64,000 nucleotides of DNA from Xiphydria camelus (taxonomy: Eukaryota > Arthropoda > Insecta > Hymenoptera > Xiphydriidae). Where the stretch lies: positions 4,097,001-4,161,000 of the forward strand of contig OY783198.1 of NCBI GenBank assembly GCA_963678675.1, given 5' to 3'. Of this stretch, positions 1-11,123 are shown piece by piece. The position numbers and the translations under genes were made by a program. Positions within the stretch are counted from its first letter, which is position 1. The number at the start of each line of letters is the position of its first letter. Below the pieces are notes generated by a model. It worked only from the letters and a program-made list of their open reading frames with translations. It made no database searches and was not told the origin of the DNA.

Positions 1-913
1 TCGTTGATATTCTTCCGTCGTATGTCCCGAGAGGGGACTCCTGCCGGAGATCAATAGCTGTTTGACCGACGGTCGATCAGCCGAGTCTGCGTACCGGTCG
101 GACGAACTGCGGCACAAATCTTAATCGCGGTTTAACGACGCGAATTCGTTGTAAAAACGGAGTTCAAGCCTGGCGACGCCGGCGGCAATTATCGTCGGCG
201 GGGTGAGGTATGTTCCGACACGCGTCGGATGACGATGCCTGGTAATTACCGGACCGCGCACGCGCCCGTGGGTTATGAAGTCACGGGGAATATTTGTGAA
301 GGTACGGCTCGCATCGATATGGGCGGTCGTCGACGTTCCGGGGAAAAGTGTGCGTCACTCCGCATCGTAGGGTGGGTTTAATGAGAAAATCGGGGCAGGG
401 GGTCGTTTTCAGCAGTTGCGCACCGAGAGGACTTTTGGGGAAGTTCTTTTTTAAACGACTTTCGTGTCGAGAGCTCTCCTCTACTTTCGTTACTCTTAAG
501 TTGTGCCCTAATTACCGAAAACTAAATAAGCTTTAAAAGAGATGACTTCGTCCCTTTAAGGTGAATTTCCGTCGAACGAGAAGACGTTTCTTCCCGCTCG
601 TTTCTATCGGCTTTTACCGGAGCGAAAAGCCACGTATTGCGCCGCACAGACTCCGCGAGATCCGCGCAAAATATCATTTTCCTAAAAGAATTTAAAGTAG
701 CACTCACAGCTCCGCCCCTCGAGAACTTCTTTCGCCACGGCGCGCGTGCACGCGTGGAAGATACGCGTACGCGGGCTATGCTCGAATTCGCGTATACAAA
801 AGAGCGTTTCAGCGGGGGAAATAACGCAGGAGAGACGAGACTAACAAGTGGATCGATACGCCCGGGAAGATCGAATCGCACTCCGCGATATCGTGGAAGT
901 AGCGATGCATAGA

Positions 914-917
<4 letters not shown>

Positions 918-1000
<83 letters not shown>
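918..1000. repeat. (CT)n microsatellite
   Basis: An uninterrupted CT/GA dinucleotide run of about 41 units. On either strand it produces artificial poly(Ser-Leu) or poly(Arg-Glu) open frames, which are not genes. Confidence 0.97.
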
Positions 1001-1003
<3 letters not shown>

Positions 1004-3130
1004 CCGGAGAATCACAAAGACCCTCCCCGCGCGGCAGCGGTATAAAATCTTCATCAAATCTTTGGAAACCCGGGAAGAGTTTCTTCTCTCTCCGCGACGA
1101 TTAGTCGCAGAGTACAATAGGGCAGGCTCTGCGTCCCGACGGTGCACCCTGACGTCATTAAAGCCCCGGGAAAGTATCGTCTGGACTGCGAGAGAGGAGC
1201 GGAGTTAAAATTCTAACCGTGTGTGTGCAGCCGCTGTTGAGAGTTGCAATCGCTGCTTGCAATTGCATCGTCGCTCGGGATATCAGGAGCCACTCGATTG
1301 ACGTAGCGTATATCCCTGACGGGAAAAGAAAAATCTACGCTGATTTATGTCAGTTCTACTTTAAAATACGGAGTTTTTAGAACACATTCGTGGTTTTCCA
1401 TAGTTTATTATGGCGTTATATTTTCCTTTCTACACTTGTTTTCTTTCCATAGGTACTCGGAGACCCATCGAGGAAATATCAGAAAAATGTTTCCACGCTA
1501 TTTACTTCGTTGAATTATCGCGACTATACTGAGGGAAGTGTTTATTTACAGTTGATAAATGTATACTTGATCATGGCGAAAAAAATTTTTCGTTGAGCCA
1601 ATTAAATGTATATTAATTATGAGAATGTCTCTCTGATTCAAACAGAAATAGAGTAATAGCTAACGAATATTTACTTGGCCCAAAGAAATATTTCTGTCGT
1701 AATAATCAAATATACGTATATCAACTGTAAAACTAAACTATTTTCTCAACAGGGAAAACTACAGATGTTCCAAATTCCGTGCTTTAACGCAGAACTGACG
1801 TAAAAATTGGCCTAGATATTTTTTCCGCCGAGGACGCGATACTTCGCCATAATATTCCCTTCAAATTTGTCATCGACCGTTTACACACCGCACACAGCGC
1901 AACCGCATCGTTCAATTCCACCTTTCAAAAGTACAGATACACCCATTTCCACCGAGCTTCTCTCACCGCTTTTCCCCGGCCTTTGAAATCGTTCGCAGAA
2001 TTCCTCCATCGGCGACGCTCAGCGCTTTGTCGCGTGCAGCTTCGTGCAGCGCGCACCGAGGCGAGCCCCGCGCGACGAGTGGCAATCGATGACAAAAGAA
2101 TAGGGTGTCTCGAACGCGGTAGAGCGATTTCCCCCGGTGTGCAATGAGAGACAGAGGAAACCAGAGAGGACCACACACACGACAAAATCAACAACCTGTA
2201 GATACCATGGATGCGGAATGGCGTGTTTTGGAGGCATCGAATTCGATAATCCCTTAAGGAATTTCACGGGCTAGACGAAATTTCTCCTCTAGCTGTTCGT
2301 CTTGCGCTTCGCCCGGTAACAACGCCGCGCGCGGAGCGAGCGCAGTCGGGGAATCCCTGAAATAAAAAGGGAAGCCGAGATCGCGCCGCGCGCGCGGACT
2401 CGTATTTCCTTCACGCGCGCGTGGCGCGGGTTGCCGACAATTTGAAGAGTGACGTTGCTAGAATTCAGGTGCGACGAGGTCGGGTGGAAGGTGAAGACAA
2501 CACTGTCTTATAACGCGGGGCTTTCGCCGGTGGCTTTTAGCTGGTGACCCGCACCGGAGCTTTTGTGCGTTTTGGAATATTCTTTTCCCGCTGTTGCAGC
2601 CCCGCCCGAGGTAACAAACGGGGCATAGCCCATTTATTTGATGGCGCTATTGTCGGCGGAGTAGGAGGCGAAATGACGGTGCTTCCTTTGTCTCTGTCCT
2701 CCGCGTATCCCTCCGCGAGCGCCCCTGAAAATGTCGCGGAGCGGGAGTAGCTCGCGTGCGTCGCGTCGCGTACTTCCTTGAATCCGCGTTGTTCCTTACG
2801 ACAGCCGAGGGCCGACGGAGTGATTCCGACGACTCCTGCACTCCAGCCCGTTCGTGTACCGGAGAGAAAGCTCCGAGGGAAATAAACCTATTGTCGATCC
2901 GGCATCAAACGGAGCGGAATAAGAAATGGAAAATTGTAGCCTCTGTAGAACGCGGTTATATCGCTGCACCGAGCTTCGGTGTTATCGTTAGAAACAATAA
3001 CGCACGAGCCAGAGGCTGCAACGAGGGATCGTGTTGATTTTCCTTCAGAGCTTTAGGTGTTTGGTTTCTCCGCAAACTCAAACTGAAGACTAATTCGACC
3101 CCAGTTCTCGCATCCGGAAGTTTAGTCGTA

Positions 3131-3379
3131 CACGGAGAAAAATGTTCGTTAAAAATTACCGCAAAAATCGCGTAACCATGAGACACGATGTCGACAACCA
3201 AATTTGTACTGCAGGGCATGGTAAAATTCACTTATCCCTCGCTCTATTTCAGTCGTTTAATTTCCCGAAAAAAAACAGTACATTCAACCCCGAAGCATAT
3301 GTAACAATTTCGTCGTTGACATCACGTCCCGTGGTTGCGTGAATTTCACGGTCATTTTTAATGAAAATTTCTCTCCGCG
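3131..3379. mobile_element. Palindromic MITE, about 250 bp
   Basis: The first roughly 55 bp (starting ACACGGAGAAAAATGTTCG) are an imperfect inverted copy of the last roughly 55 bp (ending AAAATTTCTCTCCGCGT). The interior has no coding capacity. Terminal inverted repeats with a non-coding core fit a non-autonomous DNA transposon. The family is not identified. Confidence 0.7.
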
Positions 3380-5211
3380 TAGCCACCGCAACTTTAAAAC
3401 GCACTGCGCAAAATTTAGCGCTAAACCCGCTCGAAAACGCGAAAGTCGAACTGGAATTTTTCGAATCGAGCTCTTCGATCGTTTCTCGAAACGTCGAGAT
3501 TCGCCGGGAAAGAGAGAAGCCGAATTTAATTTCTACGCGAGAAAAGACTCTCATTTTCATTCCACTGCTAGAAAGTGCCTCCGTCTTCCGCCAATTTGGA
3601 ATTCGTAGACGACGCGCGCCGAGCAGAATCGCGAGCTTACGAGACGCGTCGTCGAGACGACGTCGGCGTACCCGGGGCGGCGGAGGCTCCTCCCCCGCAG
3701 CCCCGCCGTCGACAAATTTTTTCCTCAAATATTCATTTTCCACCCTGTCGAAGCCCTCTCGACTTTATTCCATTTTTTTCGCTCCTCGCTCGTCTTTCCC
3801 CCGAAAGAGACTCCGCGCGAAATTGTAAATAGTTCCCGCGCACACCCCCTGCGATCCGACGGCTTTTCGCTGAAGGCCCTCCCCCGCCCCCGGAATACGA
3901 GGGTCATGTTTCGAAATGGTGTGTGTGTGTTTTTTTTTCCGAAAAAATGCCAATCTTTTTCGACGAGGCATGAAAATGCATGAGTAGGCAGCCTTGGCCT
4001 GTGCTTCGCTCATGTGTCGGGCACCGTACCCCACCGGTTACCCTGGAAACGGTATCGATTTCAACCCTCGGCTATGCAGTAGAAACCTACCCACCGGCAC
4101 ACCACCATGGGGTCTCTTCTCCTTGAACTTCGACGAAGCAAAGTACAGAGTCCGTTCCGGCGATGCGATTACGTCGAAGGGGCGGGGGTGGAGCGAGAAC
4201 GGACGTACTGAAAATTGAATTTTCCAACTCCTTCGCGCCGCGGTTCCGCTCATTGTCGGCGGCGGAACGGAGTTATGTACGGGGCCGAGGGTCGTCGGAC
4301 GAGCCTGACATTTCACGCGCGCGCGGCGAACGGCGGCGGTGCATTCTTTCGCGTCGCGTTGCGAGACGAACGGAAGCGGGGGAAACTCGAGATGCGCGCC
4401 GCTGAATAACGGGGCGAACGTTCGATTGTCGGGGACGGGGAAAAAGCCGGGGATTGACGTGTTCACGCGGGGGAGGCGGGGACTCGGCTTCCGAAGGAGC
4501 GACGCGTGGAACAGCGTACTCGGGGGCGAAGGAACGCACGGGTGGGGCGTTTCTTCCGCATTTTTTATTTCGTCTCGCGCGCCCACTCGAGTCGTACGAT
4601 ACACGTATGTTTGTTGGCTTTTCGAGAGTTCGCGTTTCATTACGCGGCGACGAGTGCTTCGGTCGTTGACGGCTCGAGTGGTGCCTATATACATATGTAT
4701 AGATGTACACGAGAAACGCGGGATAGTCGCGAATACGGAGCGTTCGCGTTCCGGCGCGTATCAAATATTTCAAACGATGGAGATGATTCCGCGTGTCACG
4801 CTCGCATCGAGCTTCGTAAGCTTCGTACGCGGAGACGGCAAGAAGATTGGACGCTTGGAAGGGGACAGCTTTCTCTCTGAAGAATTGACGTATACTTTCG
4901 CCGGCGTCGTCCTTCAGAGCTTCGCATCGAAAGGGAAAAGAAAATATCCGAAGCAAGAGCGTTGCCTCTGCATTTTCATGTAATCACGTATGGGTACTCA
5001 AACTATACAGGATACGCACGCGTATGCGTGCTCGCTGCACTCTCAAAAGTACGCGTCTTCGAGGGAAGGACTCGACGCGCGTTCGTCCCTCTCCAAATAG
5101 TCCTTCGCGTCATCCCGACAGCGAAAAAACTCTTCCCGACGAGTCGCTCTCCCGCCGCGTCGAGCGACTGTCCCGATCACGTGCGGAACCAGCGTTCCGA
5201 AAGTCGCTCTC

Positions 5212-8200
5212 TCACTGCTTCTTCTCGTCGCACACCTCGAACACCCCGCAAACTTTGTTGGCCGGCACGGCTTTGTCTGGAACAAAATTTATCGCGAGCG
5301 CATCGGTAAGGGCGTCGCGTGTTTCCGCCCCGCGCGGATGCCGGGAAATTGGAAAGTCTTACCCATCATCTTCGGATAGGGGAGGTTCAAGTTGTTCATA
5401 ATGCGAACAAACTCCTCCGGGGACTTTGACAGTCTGGGATTAAGCGCCCGCTCCTCGGCGACCGTGGTGACCGTCCTTCCGTTGTAATCGTGAGCCGGGT
5501 AGAGTCCGTAATTGTCCGGCAGATTGAATATCACGGAATGAACGGATTCGTAGAGAGTCTCCGGCGAGCCACCCTGAGACACGAGGAGTTAATGAACCTC
5601 CGATCGCGGGGGCGAGTTCGCCGTGTGTGCGAGGGTAGAGGGCGAGCAAACCTGGAAGTCCGTCCTCCCGCAGCCCCGTATCAGCAGCGCGTCGCCGGTG
5701 AACGCGATTCCTTGCTCGTGGCAGACGTAAGTCACGCATCCTGCGCGAAATGGGAGAATAAAAAATGCCGAAAGCCTCGCGAAAGCCGGCGATAAAATGA
5801 TTCGACGAATTTCCTCGACCTCTCTGTCGTTAAACAAGGAGTGGGTGGAAGGTGGAGGCGCGAGATAAACGTTCCACCCCCCCTCTCCCCGCCGCGAGAA
5901 AATTGAATCTCGAATCGCGAAGAATAACGCGCGACTGCTCGATCGTCTTGTTAATTAACTCGAAACGTATAAGAGCGACGCGTAAACGCAACTCCTGTGC
6001 GACGTGGCGTTAATTATCATCCGATCGGCTCGCAGTGCCATCGCGCCGGTTAACGAAGCCTCGACGGCGCGTTCCGAAATAACGGGGTGCGATGCGCGCG
6101 CGTCGTTAATTAACGGTGAAAATCGCGACGTGTGAGAAGGAAAATCTGCAAACGGATCGACGCTCCGGCGCGCGGCCGAATGTTTCGCGCGGAATTTTAT
6201 TTGCCCGGTGAGAGGAGCAATCAATCGCGGGAATGACGCGGCGCCGCGCTGCGTTTGCCGCGATTCGAAGCGCAATTACGCCCGGGTGCCGCGCGTAACC
6301 GACCTTCCGTGTGACCCGGTGTCGGCAGGACTTTCAGCTCGTGCCTCCCGAATTTGACTTGGTCCTCGGGCTGCAGCAAAACGTCCGCTTCGGCGCCACT
6401 GCTACGGGATATCATCGATTGACAGCCGGGCAATAATAGCTTCAGCCTTCCCGTACCGGTGATATGGTCCGCGTGCATGTGTGTGTTCACTGTATGCGTG
6501 GAATTCACCCCCCGCGAAAAAAAAAGAAGAAATATGTATGCGGTTCAATATTCAAGAGGAGCGTCTTGCCCCGGTGGTAATTTATAAGAAGGGGATGTGC
6601 TCGACGGGGAAGATGGAAGTAAAAGTGGTAAATGGCCGAAACAGCTTGGCGAAGGAAGCTTAAGCTCCTCGAGTCTGCATCGTTTCGCGCGCTATGCGAT
6701 TATTGACCCCTTCGAGGAGACGAGATTGCGATTGTTCGCTGAAACAAAAATTTGCTTCATTCAACCATCGGTGGAGTTGAATACAGCGAAGCTGACGGGG
6801 TGCAATTATTTCGATGCCATAAGAGTGCAAGGAAAAATAAATAAAGTTGAAGCAACCGAATTGAAGTTGAGACAAGTGAACATCTACTTGAAACAATCAC
6901 ACCGTGAGGTTCGCCGTATTTGACTTCACTGTCGGTTGAATAAAACAACTTTGTTGTTTCAGTGTCGAAGCTACCTCTGTACTTGTCTCTGGTGCTTCTC
7001 TTACTGTACCTTTTTTCCTCAATTCAAAAGGCCTTTTCCATCTGGTTTCATATTCTTGCCTGGCTTAAACGAGTGTCAGACGTCGCGTCCATAAAAAATG
7101 CCTATCATAATCGAAGATAATATACATGGGTATATATCCAGATATTGACCCGAGGTTTTATTTTTCTACCCTTAGCGTTTTATTTACCAAGAGAAATCTC
7201 AGCGACGATTAGCCCGGTTCAAACCGTTGTACTTACCGTTGAACTCGAGTGCTGTCGGCTCTTGAAAGTTTCACCTTCAATCGTTAATGTGATAACGAGA
7301 ATTTAACGAAGTTTGGGTAAATCGCCGCGAAGCAGGTACGAGCGAGCTTCGAATTTATGACCCCGCGAGGAAACTCCAAAGTTCGCCCGCGAGACCGGAT
7401 GTACGAGTAATAAGTCTGAGTATTATATCAGACTCGAGCAAAGACGGAACTATGCCGAGATTATGAAGGTCTCCACTTCGGCTTCCTCGCTAATCCGCCA
7501 AGGGGATCGAAGAATCCTCTCCAAGCGTTGCGCCGCCCCTTATCTAAATTATCTCGAGCCCGGCGAGGTAGCGTTCTTTATTAAAAAGCGCCCCCGAGCT
7601 CGATTCCCCGAACGAAGCAAAGATAGACGCTGTTTTCGCACTCGAAATCCCGGCAATCCGCCGTGGACATTGCGGCTCATCCGGTTTCACTCTCAAGCCT
7701 TCGTTTGAGGAACTGAGCTTTGATCGATCGACGAATTCAGCTGCAATTGAATAGGGTTGTAACTCACGAGCATATTTCAAACGAAGGCCCAGCTCCTCGA
7801 TGATTTTCGAATCTCGCTCCGCCCACTCGATAACCGGGTCGATCAAGACGGCTTCTTTATTACCGACATCCGCTAATAGGTACGTGTAAGTACTGGAGGT
7901 CGGATCGAAAAACTGAAAACAGAAAAAAGTAATATTGATTAAATTCAGAATCAATTCCTATACTTTTACGAAGTAAGGAAATGAAAAATACGTCTTATAG
8001 ATATTTCGGGGTCTTAGAAATGTATTAAATCAACAATCTCCGCCTAATCAATCGAGTAACAATCGAACCGTTTCAACGACAGGTAACGAACAATGCGAAT
8101 GACGTTCCGGCTCACCTGTCGAAAGAGAAAATCCTTAGAAAACGGTACACGCTCCGTTAAAACGTCTTTCGCACTTCGCTGCATGATTGACCGTGAAATT

Positions 8201-8265
8201 GTTGCTTCCGTCAATTTATACGCCTGACTGTAAAGTCGACCGAAGCTGCCGAGTAAAATGCGCAT
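5212..8265 (-). CDS. ETHE1: ETHE1-like persulfide dioxygenase, mitochondrial
   Basis: Six coding exons on the minus strand: 8265-8116, 7912-7768, 6489-6304, 5740-5652, 5573-5363 and 5276-5212. They total 846 nt, 281 aa, with consistent phases. The family is a mononuclear iron metallo-beta-lactamase-fold enzyme that oxidises glutathione persulfide to sulfite in mitochondrial sulfide detoxification. The hallmark THMHADH lies at residues 101-107 (H102, H104, D106, H107). H158 in PGHTEG, D177 in FTGDALL and H218 in PAHDYNG supply the other conserved metal-site positions. The segment around residues 174-190 ([17 protein letters not shown]) is nearly identical to vertebrate ETHE1. The first 50 residues are rich in Arg and hydroxylated residues and lack acidic residues at the very start, as in a mitochondrial presequence. 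Human ETHE1 is 254 aa; the excess is mainly N-terminal, and a start at residue 28 is the alternative. Two donors are weak (GTCGGT after 6304, GTTTGC after 5652). It is divergent from RpS19. Confidence 0.95.
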
Positions 8266-9428
8266 TTTTCTACCGTTACCGTGTGACAGTCTAGTAATAA
8301 CTTAGAGGAAGGAGCTCGTTGGAGTACAAACAAAGATCGTCCTGGCTCTTGTTGTCGTGCGGCGAAGAATCCTGCGCAAAAGAATATCCCTATCCCATAT
8401 GCGCTGTAAGCGGCAGAAACCCGGTTCACACACACACACACGCAGCCCGAACTTTTGGCACTGTATACAATGTAGTCACTATCATACTCAACTGTCGTAT
8501 GGCTGCGTACGTGCTTCGATCGTCTTGGGGATCGTGACAATGTCGCGCGTCACTCAATTATTTGTAGACTAATCAGCTGTGTCTTATTTGTTCAATATTA
8601 TGAAGTTATATAAAATATATATTATATAGTTCCTCCAAAAAAAACCTCGATGGAAAAATCGGAGTCAGCGAGAGAGGGGAATAATATAATCGTCGCCTGA
8701 AACTAAAATCAGCCGAGCGGAAATTATGAGTGTTTGGCACGGCTAAACTATTATAGCTAGGTATATGCCCTTATAGAGTTTTTTTTAGGAAATTGTATCC
8801 TCTACAAAATTGTCCATATGCAATTTTGGACTATCTAGCACCGTTTTCTCAGCGTTTAACTTTTTATTACTTATTACCACTTTTCGATTTTCTCTCCCGT
8901 GTCGAATAATTTATTTACAATAGCAATGCACTTGAAGAAGATATCTGGTGAGATAAGGTTCCATTCATTGTGAAATTACTCGGTTTACAAAATTTATAAT
9001 CACTGGCCTCATCAGTACTTCTAAACCTAACCTCTAGTCATTGAATTCTCGATGTGAACTACGTGTCGCAGCATTATATTCGGAACTAAAATCGTTACAT
9101 GAGCACTGGATGTAATGATAAGAAAAACAACAGATAAAAATAGAAAATTGCATCTTTATTTTTATACATACAATAAGGACATTAAACGCGTCGACGCGGT
9201 GTGTAAATCCAAGGCAAAAGTACGTGACGTACTCCGAGCCCGTCGCCTTTAAATAACGCCAAAGTTCTACGATGAAAATTGAAATTTTTCGCAAAAAACT
9301 AGAATGTTTTAGATCTACCGCGTGCCTTGACAGTTCGACGACAGCTCATCAGCTGGTCCTCCCTTCTCTTCACCTTGTGACGACTTCCGTCAACCATCTT
9401 GAACTCAGGCGGCCATCTTTATTTTAGC
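8266..9428. promoter_or_regulatory. Divergent intergenic region between ETHE1-like gene and RpS19
   Basis: About 1.1 kb separates the ETHE1-like start codon from the inferred RpS19 transcription start and must carry both promoters. A short CA run lies near 8430-8441. AT-rich sequence without open frames of note fills 8570-9330. No protein gene or RNA gene was recognised here. Confidence 0.5.
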
Positions 9429-9453
9429 CTTTCCGGGTAAAGCCGCCACGGAG
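9385..9453 (+). promoter_or_regulatory. RpS19 core promoter, TOP-like start and non-coding first exon
   Basis: Two CCATCTT motifs (about 9388 and 9411; the second reads GCCATCTT, resembling YY1/Pho GCCAT sites) precede a pyrimidine tract CCTTTCC at 9428-9434. The tract looks like a terminal oligopyrimidine start, the usual mark of ribosomal protein mRNAs. About 20 bp later GGAG|GTGCGT gives a good donor at 9453/9454. I infer a non-coding exon of about 25 nt (9429-9453) spliced to the acceptor directly before the start codon. The start position is not demonstrated. Confidence 0.55.
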
Positions 9454-9697
9454 GTGCGTCGATATTGACATTTTGCAAGGTATTTATTAAAATTGAAGGC
9501 AAACAAATAATTATATCGGTGTCTCACGATTATCGCGTATTTTAGAACATTTCGGCCCTTTTCTAAACGGCACTTTCATGTCAAATTTTCTCGCGACCGC
9601 CAGAACAATCACTTCGTTACTTGCTGCATCGACCCATGTGGGTTCTTCGGCACGATGTGTTTACCTGATAATTATTTGTATTTTTCTCATGTTTTAG

Positions 9698-10313
9698 ATG
9701 CCTTCTGTAACGCTAAAGGACGTTGACCAACACAAATTCGTGAAGGCCTTTGCCGCCTTCCTCAAAAAGTGAGTACGATATTCGGCGTACGACATAACCT
9801 CTGTGGTTTTTTTATGCGCGTGTGCCTTGTATCGTTGTATACTGTGTCTTTTCGCCGTTTGTATACTTCAATCCGCGAAATCGTTGCTAAATCGACTGTT
9901 CTTTGCATTTCAGATCGGGTAAGATGCGCGTTCCGGAGTGGATCGACATTGTAAAATCCGCTCGGTTCAAGGAATTGGCACCGTACGATCCCGACTGGTA
10001 CTACGTACGCTGCGCCGCGTTGGTGCGTCACATTTACATTCGTAGTCCGATCGGAGTGGGTGCCGTTACAAAGATTTTCGGAGGCCGCAAGCGCAACGGA
10101 ACGCATCCCAGTCACTTTTGCCGATCGGCAGGAGGAGTCGCCCGTAAGGCGCTTCAAAGTCTCGAGCAGTGCAAGCTCATCGAGAAGGCGCCTTTGCCTC
10201 TCGGTGGTCGCAAATTGACCAGCCAAGGACGCAGAGATCTGGATCGCATCGCTGCTCAAGTCAAAGCTAAGAGCAAGAAGCAACTCAAGATGCAAGAGAC
10301 CCTCGTTCTTTAA
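9698..10313 (+). CDS. RpS19: 40S ribosomal protein S19 (eS19)
   Basis: Two coding exons, 9698-9768 and 9914-10313, encode 156 aa. eS19 is a small-subunit protein needed for 18S rRNA 3' maturation and 40S assembly. The body is diagnostic: residues after the junction read [20 protein letters not shown], followed by [36 protein letters not shown] and [16 protein letters not shown]. The length matches insect eS19. The start codon follows the acceptor TTTTAG directly, so the upstream intron sits exactly at the 5' UTR/CDS border. Exon 1 ends in phase 2 (AA|GTGAGT), and the second acceptor TTTCAG|A restores Lys. An AATAAA lies at 10326-10331, only 13 nt past the stop, giving a very short 3' UTR, as is common for highly expressed ribosomal protein genes. 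Confidence 0.98.
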
Positions 10314-10325
10314 GCCCTGTATTTC

Positions 10326-10331
10326 AATAAA
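10326..10331 (+). terminator. RpS19 polyadenylation signal
   Basis: AATAAA thirteen bases after the RpS19 stop codon. Confidence 0.85.
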
Positions 10332-10589
10332 AAAAAACCTGAAATATCCATCCTACGTCTTTCAATCATTCGGCATGATCCGTGGGTGTGCATAATGAGC
10401 TGATCTACTGATATCGTAGTTTTGTTTGAAATCAGGATTTTTAAACGCGATACCGAAAGATGCGTACCAGGCTGAAAAGTAATTGATAAGAATAGATATT
10501 GTGATGAAAGTAAAAGTAATTTCTAAATGGTCTGTTGAAAAAAATCGTCACTTATAAAGACCAGTTCACAATACCGCGATTGGACTCGC

Positions 10590-11123
10590 CTACTTACGCT
10601 TTTCGCCGCTTAGCGGCGACACCGGACTCGCGGCCGCCGTCAGTCGCACGGCGCAGTTCTTCGCGAAACGTTCGCTCCGTGACGCGGTAACGCGCGCCCC
10701 GCAACGCCACCGAGAAACTCGAGTGAGGTAGCAATACAGAGCTTTGGCACCGACCGAGTCGAGTCGACTCCAACCAACAAAACAATCATAATAAGCAGCA
10801 GGAACTGTCGCGCAAGTGTGTCGCTTCCCGGGGCCGATAGTATGTATCCTCGCGGAACGTGAGCCTGAGGAAACCAGGAAGGAAAATGTCACGGAAATAA
10901 GCGATCCCTCGAGACGCACGCAGGGCGCTCGCGTGGTTAATTTTCATCCGCGGGGCAGCTCCACGGCCGCAGAGAAAAGTGTCCATCTCGCGGTTCCGTG
11001 ACAGTTCTCCGTCGGTGAAATTTATGGTAGTTGTTCGAAGTGGCATAAAGGCAAAGTGCGAAGTGAGTGAGCGGTCGCTGCGGCGCCGTACGGGGAAAGG
11101 GGCTCGGATAAACGGGGTAAAAA
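10590..11123 (+). promoter_or_regulatory. CpG-rich promoter and 5' UTR region of ASAP
   Basis: A GC- and CpG-rich block between the RpS19 3' end and the ASAP start codon, with no supported gene of its own. A start codon at 11024 opens a 41-codon upstream frame that ends at 11149, overlapping the ASAP start in another frame. GAA|GTGAGT at about 11061 could be a 5' UTR donor, in which case the upstream frame would be removed. Confidence 0.5.

Larger units (their letters stand above)
1..5211. other. Left flank with no supportable gene
   Basis: CpG-rich sequence with several overlapping open frames on both strands, especially 3.2-5.0 kb, as expected from GC- and CpG-rich DNA with few stop codons. 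None resembles a known family or shows exon-like conservation. It contains a CT microsatellite, a palindromic MITE and the probable 3' UTR of the ETHE1-like gene (minus strand). A minus-strand AATAAA lies at about 4564-4569. The rest may be intergenic or intron of a gene beyond the left edge. Confidence 0.6.

Noticed and set aside
4038..4983. Several overlapping open frames of 200 or more codons
   Set aside because: Open simultaneously on both strands with Arg/Ser-rich low-complexity translations typical of CpG-rich spacer.
7210..7235. GGTTCAAACC resembling a tRNA B box
   Set aside because: No matching A box or acceptor stem upstream or downstream, so no tRNA cloverleaf can be formed.
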